From NCBI RefSeq assembly GCF_904849725.1, contig NC_058518.1, forward strand, positions 508,449,225 to 508,513,224: a stretch of 64,000 nucleotides of DNA, in the 5' to 3' direction. The stretch is from Hordeum vulgare subsp. vulgare. Its lineage: Eukaryota; Streptophyta; Magnoliopsida; Poales; Poaceae. How positions within the stretch are numbered: the first letter of the stretch is position 1; each line of letters begins with the position of its first letter. This document shows, piece after piece, positions 28,310-39,313 of this stretch. The notes under the pieces were generated by a model. That model was not told the origin of the DNA. It saw nothing but the letters and a program-made list of their open reading frames with translations, and did not search any database. The position numbers and the translations under genes are program-made.

Positions 28310-28426
28310 ATGGCGGCGACGCTTCGACACGCAGCGCGGAGGCTCGGCGGCGGCGCGCTCCAGCGGACCCAGGTGACAGTCGTCCCCAAGGGGAGACGGT
28401 AGGCTCTGTCGACCTACAGGTCCATG
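28310..28426 (+). pseudogene. Isolated first exon with mitochondrial-type leader
   Basis: The ATG at 28310 follows a purine-rich leader ending 'gaagaagcc', a good initiation context. It encodes MAATLRHAARRLGGGALQRT, an Arg-rich, acid-free start that looks like a plant mitochondrial presequence. The frame stops at TAG 28400-28402. Past the stop the same frame reads ALSTYRSM up to a strong donor (ATG|GTACGTAC at 28427). This suggests a first exon that has acquired a nonsense mutation. No second exon was found before the Copia element at 29529 or beyond it. The upstream 28060-28309 looks like a promoter/5' leader. Family not identified. Confidence 0.45.
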
Positions 28427-29528
28427 GTACGTACGCTTCCTTCCTCCTGCTGCAAAAACAGAATTACAAAGAAGAAGAAAAATCTAGCTGGATCATATGA
28501 TGTTATTCCCTTACTACCTTATTGTGATGAACTGAATCTTTCCCTTTGAGATCTCGTTATGTTGGATTGAATATTAGATTTGAGAACACTTTATGTATGT
28601 CTTGCATGTGGATATCCGTGTTGAAAATGGGGTATTCTATTGATTCACTTAATATATGTTATGACATCAACTTACGGATTCGGGTGACCTTGGGGATCTA
28701 TACATAGGTGTTGATTGCATGTTTTCATACTACGTTCTCCGATAGAAATCTTGGGTTACTCAATGAAGTTCTTTGTGTTGGATTGCATATGATAAATTTG
28801 AAACTGTTTGATGCATGTTGCATAGTTTACCCATGTATACTTAAGGTGACATTGGAGTATCTAGGTGCCATTAGGGTTGATTGATATATATCATGGGTGT
28901 TATTCTAGTATGAACTCTAGGATTGTTTGTGACACTTATAGGAATAGCTCAAAAGATTGATTGGAAAGAATAACTTTGAGGTGGTTCTACTACCTACGCC
29001 AATTTAATCTTATGTTCTCCACTACTTATGATCATTGGAGTGATTCTTTGTCGCATGTTGAGGGATGATCATATGATTCTACTATGTAAGTATTTCTGAG
29101 AAATTGCACTAGTGAAGGTATGAACCGTAGGCCTTATTTCCAAGCATTTATACACCATTTTTCTCGCTGTTTTACACTTGTTACCTTGCCGTTTTTATAT
29201 TTTCAGATTACGAAATCTATATCTACCATCCATACTATACTTTTATCATCATCTCGTCACGGAACAAGTGCACCTATAAAATTTTCCATTATATTGGGTG
29301 TGTTGGGGACACAAGAGATTTCTTGTATTTGATTGCAGGGTTGTTTGAGAGAGGTCATCTTCATACTACAACTTCCACGGATTGATAAACCTTAGGTCAT
29401 CCACTTGAGGAAAAGTTGCTAGTGTCTTACAAAACTCCCCACTTGAAGGTCCAACAACATGTGCAAGAATAAAGTTGCATAGTAGACATCAAGTATGCTG
29501 TCAGACGTACCCTTCTAGCCTACCAGAC
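28427..29528. other. Possible intron remnant, then start of a tandem array
   Basis: No exon was recognised. The last 40 bases (about 29487-29528, ending 'cttctagcctaccagac') match the repeat unit found to the right of the Copia element. This side therefore holds the left part of an interrupted repeat. Confidence 0.45.
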
Positions 29529-31337
29529 TGTTGGAAATATGCCCTAGAGGCAATAATAATTAGTTATTATTATATTTCTTTGTTCATGTTAATCGTTTAT
29601 TATCCATGCTATAATTGTATTGATTGGAAATACAATACTTGTGTGGATACATAGACAAAACACTATCCCTAGTAAGCCTCTAGTTGACTAGCTCGTTGAT
29701 CAAAGATGGTCAAGGTTTCCTGGCCACAGACAAGTGTTGTTACTTGATAACGGGATCACATCATTAGGAGAATCATGTGATGGACTAGACCCAAACGAAT
29801 AGACGTAGCATGTTGATCGTGTCATTTTGTTGCTACTGTTTTCTGCGTGTCAAGTATTTGTTCCTATGACCATGAGATCATATAACTCACTGACACCGGA
29901 GGAATGCTTTGTGTGTATCAAACGTCGCAACGTAACTGGGTGACTATAAAGATGCTCTACAGGTATCTCCGAAGGTGTTCGATGAGTTAGTATGGATCAA
30001 GACTGGGATTTATCACTCCGTATGACGGAGAGGTATCTCGGGGCCCACTCGGTAATACAACATCACACACAAGCCTTGCAAGCAATGTGACTTAGTGTAA
30101 GTTGCGGGATCTTGTATTACAAAACGAGTAAACAGACTTACCGGTAAACGAGATTGAAATAGGTATGCGGATACCGACGATCGAATCTCGGACAAGTAAC
30201 ATACCGAAGGACAAAGGGAATGACATACGGGATTATATGAATCCTTGGTACTGAGGTTCAAACGATAAGATCTTCGTAGAATATGTAGGATCCAATATGG
30301 GCATCCAGGTCCCGCTATTGGATATTGACCGAGGAGTCTCTCGGGTCATGTCTACATAGTTCTCGAACCCGCAGGGTCTGCACACTTAAGGTTCGACGAT
30401 GTTTTATGCGTATTTGAGTTATATGGTTGGTTACCGAATGTTGTTCGGAGTCTCGGATGAGATTACGGACGTCACGAGGGTTTCCGGAATGGTCTGGAAA
30501 CTAAGATTGATATATAGGATGACCTTATTTGGTTACCGGAAGGTTTTCGTGCATTACCGGAAAAGTTTCGGGCTCATCGGTAGTGTACTGGGAGTGCCGG
30601 GAGGGGAGCCGGGGACCATCAGGAGGGGTGTCACGCCCCAAGGGGTCTCATGGGCTATGGGAAGAGATAAACCAGCCCCTAGTGGGCTGGAATAAGTTCC
30701 CACTAAGGCCCATAAGGTTTGAGAAGGAAAAAACACAAGGTGGAAAGAGTTTCCAAGTGGGAAGGTGGAATCCTACTCCAAGTAGGATTGGAGTAGGACT
30801 CCTCCACCTCCAATTTCGGCCAAACCTTTAGGTTTTGAGGCTGCCTCCTCCCATCCCTCCCTCCTATATATAGTGGGGTTTTAAGGCTGATTTGAGACAA
30901 CTTTGCCACGGCAGCCCGACCACATATCTCCACAGTTTTACCTCTAGATCGCGTTTCTGCGGAGCTCGGGCGGAGCCCTCCTGAGATAAGATCACCACCA
31001 ACCTCCGGAGCGCCATCACGCTGCCGGAGAACTCATCTACCTCTCCGTCTCTCTTGCTGGATCAAGAAGGCCGAGATCATCGTCGAGCTGTACGTGTGCT
31101 GAACGCGGAGGTGCCGTCCGTTCGGCACTAGATCGTGGGACTGATCGCGGGACGGTTCGCGGGGCGGATCGAGGGACGTGAGGACGTTCCACTACATCAA
31201 CCGCGTTCACTAACGCTTCTGCTGTACGGTCTACAAGGGTACGTAGATCACACATCCCCTCTCGTAGATGGACATCACCATGATAGGTCTTCGTGCGCGT
31301 AGGAAAATTTTTGTTTCCCATGCGACGTTCCCCATCA
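29529..31337 (+). repeat. 5' LTR of the Copia element
   Basis: Contains a TATA-like 'cctatatatagtgg' near 30872, a likely retrotransposon promoter. It ends 'ccccatca' at 31337, where the 3' LTR has 'ccccaaca'. Open frames inside it (30399-30695, 31037-31483 and others) have twins in the 3' LTR and are not genes. Confidence 0.93.
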
Positions 31338-34300
31338 GTGGCATCATGAGCTAGGTTCATGCGTAGATGTCTTCTCGAGTAGAACACAAAAGTTTTTGTG
31401 GGCGGTGATGTGCGTTTTGCTGCCCTCCTTAGTCTTTTTTTGATTCCGCAGTATTGTTGGATCGAAGCGGCTCGGACCGACATTACTCGTACGCTTACGA
31501 GAGACTGGTTTCATCGCTACGAGTAACTCCGTTGCTCAAAGATGACCGGTGAGTGTCGGTTTCTCCAACTTTAGTTGAATCGGATTTGACCGAGGAGGTC
31601 CTTGGATGTGGTTAAATAGCAATTCATACATCTCCGTTGTGGTGTTTGCGTAAGTAAGATGCGATCCTACTAGATACCCATGGTCACCACGTAAAACATG
31701 CAACAACAATTAGAGGACGTCTAACTTGTTTTTGCAGGGTATGCTTGTGATGTGATATGGCCAACGATGTGATGTGATATATTGGATGTATGAGATGATC
31801 ATGTTGTAATAGTTAATATCGACTTGCACGTCGATGGTACGGCAACCGACAGGAGCCATAGGGTTGTCTTTAAACTAACGTTTGTGCTTGCAGATGCGTT
31901 TACTATATTGCTAGGACGTAGCTTTAGTAGTAATAGCATGAGTAGCACGACAACCCCGATGGCGACACGTTGATGGAGATCATGATGATGGAGATCATGG
32001 TGTGACGCCGGTGAGAAGAAGATCGTGCCGGTGCTTTGGTGATGGAGATCAAGAAGCACATGATGATGGCCATATCATGTCACTTATGAATTTCATGTGA
32101 TGTTAATCCTTTATGCACCTTATCTTGCTTAGAACGACGGTAGCATTATGAGGTGATCTCTCACTAAAATTTCAAGACGAAATTGTGTTCTCCCCGACTG
32201 TGCACTGTTGCGACAGTTCTTCGTTTCGAGACACCACGTGATGATCGGGTGTGATAGACTCAACGTTCACATACAACGGGTGCAAAACAGTTGCACACGC
32301 GGAACACTCGGGTTAAGTTGGCGAGCCTAGCATGTGCAGACATGGCCTCGGAACACATGAGACCAAAAGGTCAAGCATGAATCGTATAGTTGATATGATT
32401 AGCATAGAGATGCTTACCACTGAAACTATTCTCGACTCACGTGATGATCGGACTTGAGATAGTGGATTTGGATCATGTACCACTCAAATGACTAGAGAGA
32501 TGTACTTTTTGAGTGGGAGTTCTTAAGTAATATGATTAATTGAACTAATTGTCATGAACATAGTCTAATGGTCTTTCGAATTACGATGTAGCTTGCGCTA
32601 TAGCTCTACTGTTTTTATATGTTCCTAGAGAAAATTTAGTCGAAAGTTGATAGTAGCAAACTTTGCAGATTGAGTCTGTAAAACCGAGGATTGTCCTCGT
32701 TGCTGCGCAGAAGGCTTATGTCCTTAATGCACCACTCGGTGTGCTGCACCTCGGGCGTCGTCTGTAGATGTTGTGAACATCCGACATACACGTTTCTGAT
32801 GACTACACGATAGTTCAGTGCAAAATACTTAATGGCTTAGAAGCAAGGCACCGAAGACGTTTTGGAACGTCACGGAACATAAGAGATGTTCTAAAGAGAT
32901 GAAATTGTGATTTCATGCTTGTGCCCTTGTTAAGAGGTATGAGACCTCCGACAAGATTCTTTGTCCATGAAGTATAGGAGAAAAGCTCAATCGTTGAGCA
33001 TGTGCTCAGATTATCTGAGTACGACAATCGCTTGAATCAGGTGGGAGTTGATCTTCCAGATAAGATAGTGATGGTTCTCCAAAGTCACTGCCACTAAGCT
33101 GTGAGAGCTTCGTGATGAACTATAACATGTCAAGGATAGATACAATGATCCTTGAGCGATTCGCGATGTTTGACACTGCGAAAGTAGAAATCAAGAAGGA
33201 GCATCAATAGTTGATGGTTAGTAAAACCACTAAGTTTCATGAAAGGCAAGGGCTAGAAGGGATACTTCGTGAAACAGCAAAACAGTTGCTGCACTAATGA
33301 AGAGACCCAAGTCTAAACCCAAACCCGAGACTAAGTGCTTCTGTTATGAGGGGAACGGTCACTGAGGCGGAGCTACCCTAGATGCTTGGTAGATAAGTAG
33401 GTTGGCAAAGTCGAAAGTAGTATATTTGATATACATGATGTTGATGTGTACTTTACTAGTACTCCTAGTAGCACGAGGGTATTGGATACCGGTTCGGTTG
33501 CTAAGTGATTAGTAACACGAAATGAAAGCTACGGAATAAACGGAGACTAGCTAAAGGCGAGGTGACGATAGGTGTTGGAAGTATTTTCAAGGTTGATATG
33601 ATCAAAACGTCGCACGCTCCCTCTACCATCGGGATTGGTGTTAAACCGAAATAATTGTTATTTGGTGATTGCGTTAAGTATGAACATGATTGGATCGTGT
33701 TTATTGCAATACGATTATTCATTTAAAAGAATAATGGTTACTCTATTTGCTTGAATAATCACCTTCAATGGTTTATTGAATCTCGATCGTAGTGTTACAC
33801 ATGTTCATGATATTGGTGCCAAAAGATACGAGGTAATGATGATAGTACCACTTACTTGTGGCACTGCCGCTTGAGTCATGTTGGTATGAATTGCATGAAG
33901 AGGCTCCATGATGATGGATCTTTATACTCACCTGATTTTGATTCACTAGTGACATGAAATCATACCACATGAGCAAGGCCTTGTTTTCATTGTGATGAAA
34001 CAAGATAGTAACTTGTTGGAAGTGATACATTTTGATGTATGCAGTCGGGTGCTGAGGCACGCAGTGGATATCATTATGTTCTTACTTCAATGATGATTTG
34101 AGTGGATACAAGAGTATTTACTTAATGAATCACAAGTCTGAAATATTGAAAAGTTCAATTCTGTTTCGGAGTGAAGTTTGTCGTAACAAGAGGATAAACT
34201 GTCCACGATATGATCATAGAAATGAATATGCGAGTTACAAGTTTTGGTACGCAGTTAAGACAATGTGGAAATTGTTTTGCAGTTCATGCCACCTGGAACA

Positions 34301-36322
34301 TCACAGTGTGATGATGTGTCTGAACGTCATAGCCACACACACTATTTGGTATGGTGCATGCTATGATGTCTCTTATCGAATTACCACTATCGTTTATGGG
34401 TTATGCATTAGAGACAACCGCATTCACTTTGAATAGGGCACCGCGTATTTCCGTTGAGATTACACAGTATAGACTGAGGTTTAGAGAAATATAAACTGTT
34501 ATTTCTTGAAAGTTTGGGGCTTCGACACTTATGTGAAAAAGTTTCAGTCTGATAAGCTCGAACCCAAAGCGGATAAATGCATCTTCATAGGATATCCAAA
34601 ACAGTTGGGTACATCTCCTATCTCAGATCCGAAAGCAAAGTGTTTGTTTTTAAAAACGGATCCTTTCTCGAGGAAAGGTTTCTCTCGAAAGAATTGAGTG
34701 GGAGGGTGGTAGAACTTGATGAGGTTATTGAACCATCACTTCAACCAGTGTGTAGCAGGGCGCGTGAAGTTGTTCCTGTGGCGCCTACACCAATTGAAGT
34801 GAAAGCTGATGATGGTGATCATCGAGCATAGGATCAAGTTACTACAAGCCTCGTAGGTTGACAAGGTCGCGTACTACTGCAGAGTGGTACGGTAACCCTG
34901 TCTTGGAGGTCATCTTGTTGAGCAACAGTGAACCTACGAGTTATGGAGAAAGCAATGGTTGGCCCGGATTCCGACAAATGGCTGGAAGCCATGAAATCCG
35001 AGAGAGGATCCATGTATGAAAACAAAGTGTAGACTTTGGAAGAACTACTTGATGGTAGTAAGACTATTGAGTAAAGATGGATCTTTAAAAGGAAGACAGA
35101 CGATGATGGTGATAAGTCACTATTAAGAAAAGCTCGACTTGTCGCAAAGATGTTTCCGACAAGATCAAACAGTTGGCTATGATGAGACTTTCTCACTTGT
35201 AGCGATGCTAAAAGTCTGTTAGAATTATGTTAGTAGTTGCTGCATTATTTATGAAATATTGCACATAGGATGTCAAAACATTGTTCCCTGGACGGTTTCC
35301 TTGAGAAAACATTGTATGTGATACAACCAGGAGGTTTTGTCGATCCTAAGGATACTAACAAGTATGCAAGCTCCAGCGATCCTTCAATGGACTGGTGCAA
35401 GCATCTCGGAGTTGGAATATACACTTTGATGAGATGATCAAAAATTTTGGGTTTGTACAAGGTTTATGAGAAACTTGTATTTCCAAAGAAGTGAGTGGGA
35501 GCACTATAGAATTTCTGATAAGTATATGTGGTTGACATATTGTGGATCAGAAGTAATGTAGAATTTCTGTAAAGCATACAAGGTTGTTTGAAAGGATTTT
35601 TTCAAAGGAATACCTGGATTGCGCTACTTGAACGTTGAGCATCAAAGATCTATGGAGATAGATCGAAAGCGCTTAATAGAAGTTTCAACAAGATGCATGC
35701 CTTGACAAGTTTTTGAAGGAGTTCAAAATAGATCAGCAAAGAAGGAGTTCTTGGTTGCGTTGTAAGGTGTGAATTTGAGTAAGACTCAAAACCCGACCAC
35801 GGCAGAATAAAGAGAATAGACGAAGGTCGTCTTCTATGCCTTAGCCGTAGACTCTAAAGTATGCCTTGCTGAGTACCTCACCTGATGTGTGCCTTGCAGC
35901 AAGTCTGTTAAGAGGTACACAGAGTGATCCAGGATTGAATCACTGACCAGCGGTCAAAGTTATCCTTAGTAACTAAATAGACTAAGGAATTTTTCTCGAT
36001 TATGGAGGTGGTTAAAGAGTTCGTCGTAAAGGGTTACGTCGATGCAAGCTTTGACACTAATCCGAATAACTATGAGTAGTGAAACGGATTCGTATAGTAG
36101 AGGAGATATTTGGAGCATTTCCGAATAGCACGTAGTAGCAGCATCTATAAGATGACATAAAGATTTGTAAAGAACGCACGGATCTGAAAGTTTCAGAACC
36201 GTTGACTAAAACCTCTCTCACGAGCAAGACGTGATCAGACCCCAGAACTATATGGGTGTTGGATTCGTTGAAATCACATGGTGATGTGAACTAGATTATT
36301 GACTCTAGTGCAAGTGGGAGAC
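31338..36322 (+). pseudogene. Dead Copia gag-pol interior
   Basis: Recognisable fragments, all interrupted by stops and frameshifts, appear in Copia order. A zinc-knuckle remnant (KCFCYEGNGH) lies at about 33336-33365. A protease-like VLDTGSV follows near 33480. An integrase C-terminal block (VWGFDTYVKKFQSDKLEPK, then DKCIFIGYPK) spans 34509-34605. After it come FLSKELSGRVVELDEVIEP and reverse transcriptase pieces (KSEIGSMYEN, RWIFKRKTD, GFVDPKDTNK) to about 35450. RNase H is not clear. Decay is far greater than the LTR difference suggests. Confidence 0.85.
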
Positions 36323-38131
36323 TGTTGGAAATATGCCCTAGAGGCAATAATAATTAGTTATTATTATATTTCTTTGTTCATGTTAATCGTTTATTATCCA
36401 TGCTATAATTGTATTGATTGGAAACACAATACTTGTGTGGATACATAGACAAAACACTGTCCCTAGTAAGCCTCTAGTTGACTAGCTCGTTGATCAAAGA
36501 TGGTCAAGGTTTCCTGGCCACAGGCAAGTGTTGTTACTTGATAACGGGATCACATCATTAGGAGAATCATGTGATGGACTAGACCCAAACGAATAGACGT
36601 AGCATGTTGATCGTGTCATTTTGTTGCTACTGTTTTCTGCGTGTCAAGTATTTGTTCCTATGACCATGAGATCATATAACTCACTGACACCGGAGGAATG
36701 CTTTGTGTGTATCAAACGTCGCAACGTAACTGGGTGACTATAAAGATGCTCTACAGGTATCTCCGAAGGTGTTCGATGAGTTAGTATGGATCAAGACTGG
36801 GATTTGTCACTCCGTATGACGGAGAGGTATCTCGGGGCCCACTCGGTAATACAACATCACACACAAGCCTTTCAAGCAATGTGACTTAGTGTAAGTTGCG
36901 GGATCTTGTATTACAGAACGAGTAAAGAGACTTACCGGTAAACGAGATTGAAATAGGTATGCGGATACCGACGATCGAATCTCGGGCAAGTAACATACCG
37001 AAGGACAAAGGGAATGACATATGGGATTATATGAATCGTTGGCACTGAGGTTCAAACGATAAGATCTTCGTAGAATATGTAGGATCCAATATGGGCATCC
37101 AGGTCCCGCTATTGGATATTGACCGAGGAGTCTCTCGGGTCATGTCTACATAGTTCTCGAACCCGCAGGGTCTGCACACTTAAGGTTCGACGATGTTTTA
37201 TGTGTATTTGAGTTATATGATTGGTTACCGAATATTGTTCGGAGTCCCGGATGAGATCACGGACGTCACGAGGGTTTCCGGAATGGTCCGGAAACGAAGA
37301 TTGATATATAGGATGACCTTATTTGGTTACCGGAAGGTTTTCGTGCATTACCGGGAAAGTTTCGGGCTCATCGGTAGTGTACTGGGAGTGCCGGGAGGGG
37401 TGACGGGGACCATCAGGAGGGGTGTCACGCCCCAAAAGGTCTCATGGGCTATGGGAAGAGATAAACCAGCCCCTAGTGGGCTGGAATAAGTTCCCACTAA
37501 GGCCCATAAGGTTTGAGAAGGAAAAAACACAAGGTGGAAAGAGTTTCCAAGTGGGAAGGTGGAATCCTACTCCAAGTAGGATTGGAGTAGGACTCCTGCA
37601 CCTCCAATTTCGGCCAAACCTTTTGGTTTTGAGGCTGCCTCCTCCCCTCCCTCCCTCCTATATATAGTGGGGTTTTAAGGCTGATTTGAGACAACTTTGC
37701 CACGGCAGCCCGACCACATATCTCCACGGTTTTACCTCTAGATCGCGTTTCTGCGGAGCTCGGGCGGAGCCCTGCTGAGATAAGATCACCACCAACCTCC
37801 GGAGCGCCGTCACGCTGCCGGAGAACTCATCTATCTCTCCGTCTCTCTTGCTGGATCAAGAAGGCCGAGATCATCGTCGAGCTGTACGTGTGCTGAACGC
37901 GGAGGTGCCGTCCGTTCGGCACTAGATCGTGGGACTGATCGCGGGACGATTCGCGGGGCGGATCGAGGGACGTGAGGACGTTCCACTACATCAACCGCGT
38001 TCACTAACGCTTCTGCTGTGCGGTGTACAAGGGTACGTAGATCGAATATCCCCTCTCATAGATGAACATCACCATGATAGGTCTTCGTGTGCGTAGGAAA
38101 TTTTTTGTTTCCCATGCGACGTTCCCCAACA
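36323..38131 (+). repeat. 3' LTR of the Copia element
   Basis: Same length as the 5' LTR and about 97-98 % identical by eye, with mostly transitions between them. It is preceded by the purine tract at 36313-36321 and followed by cggac. Confidence 0.93.
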
Positions 38132-39040
38132 CGGACACCTTATGTTGAACATAGTGTTTTATTGGACATTTTTAAAACTACTCCAACTTTCGCCAGCTAG
38201 TTGGCATGCCCATGGTAGGAATCCATGCCATGTTTGAACGACTTCCGATACCCTATACAAGTTGCGACACTTTCGGATATATATTAGTCTTTTTGTCCAT
38301 AAAACTTCAGAAAGAAAGCCAAGCAACTTGGCATAGTCCCTTGAATTGGTCATACAAGGCCATGAAAAAAATTGATTCCATTTGGCGGATGTCGAGAAAA
38401 GTTTGCGCTCCCGAATGGAGCCTTCTAGCCTATCCGAAATGATCCCAACTTTTTTACCATGTGGAAATGTCCATAGTAGGCATCCATACCAGGTTTGAAT
38501 GACTCCCGACAAAGTATGCATGTTGCGAAACAACCGACCATTTATCGTCCTATTTTCACTTAGAAAACTCTAGAAAATAAAAGAAATTGTCAACACCTCC
38601 CCCCCCCCCCCAACATGGCGCGGCGAGTTGAGAAACAACGTGCTCTTAGACGGAGCCTTCTAGCCTACCGGCACACCATTCATTCAACATGGTTTATTTT
38701 TGACATCCTTAAAAATGATCCCAAGTTTTCCAAGAAGGTGGGCATGCTCATGGTAGGCAAACATGTAAGGTTTGAATGATTTCCGACACCATATGCAAGT
38801 TGCGGCATGTCCGGTCGTTTATCAATCTTTTTTAGCCCATAAAATTCCAGAAAATGCAAAATTTATCGAACATCAAAACAACTTGGCATGGTGTGTTTAT
38901 GGTGTCTATAAACAACAAGCTCTCACACGAAGCATTTTGGCCTACCCAAGCACGCGACGTTGCCATTCTTGAAATGACCCAAAATTTTACCAGTAGGTGG
39001 ACATGCCCATGAAAGACATCCATACCAGATTTGGAGGAAA
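38132..39040. repeat. Degenerate tandem repeat, ~260-275 bp units
   Basis: Equivalent points recur at 38178, 38441, 38716 and 38975 (steps 263, 275, 259). Each unit has 'tccaac/tcccaa', 'tggcatgcccatggtagg' variants, 'gtttgaatgacttccgac' and 'agccttctagcctacc'. The left part of one unit is on the far side of the Copia element, at 29487-29528. No coding function is seen. A C run lies at 38598-38611. Confidence 0.8.
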
Positions 39041-39313
39041 AAATATTTCAAACTATAATTTGGAAAGTTACTTAAAACTGTTATTTTAAGTTTTTAACAT
39101 AACTAATAAATAAAAAGGAATTGACTTGAAAAGAGTTAATATTTTTCTTAAACATCATTTAATAAATACTTGAAGGAAAAAAAATCAAATTACAATTTCA
39201 AAATACTTAAAACTTGTATTTTATTATTCAATTTTTAATTTTATTATTCATTTTTTTAATTTTTTTGAAACAGTCCAAAATGAATAAGACATCCCAAAAG
39301 GAGGAAAAACAAT
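39041..39313. other. AT-rich spacer
   Basis: Poly-A/T-rich text with no gene or element boundary apart from the Helitron start that follows. Confidence 0.4.

Larger units (their letters stand above)
29529..38131 (+). mobile_element. Ty1/Copia retrotransposon, 8.6 kb, BARE/WIS/Angela-like LTR
   Basis: Two direct LTRs of about 1809 bases flank a 4985-base interior. Both LTRs start TGTTGGAAATATGCCCTAGA, the start typical of the BARE/WIS/Angela group, and end in CA. Flanking pentamers are cagac (29524-29528) and cggac (38132-38136), a target duplication with one mismatch. A primer-binding-site-like TGGCATCATGAGC follows the 5' LTR, and a purine-rich AAGTGGGAG precedes the 3' LTR. Copia order is inferred from fragments: gag zinc knuckle, integrase end, then reverse transcriptase. 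I counted about 41 differences between the LTRs by eye (about 2.3 %), which indicates a fairly recent insertion. It cannot make its own proteins. Confidence 0.92.

Noticed and set aside
30399..31483. Several frames of 60-148 codons
   Set aside because: All inside the Copia 5' LTR, most with near-identical twins in the 3' LTR; no coding role.
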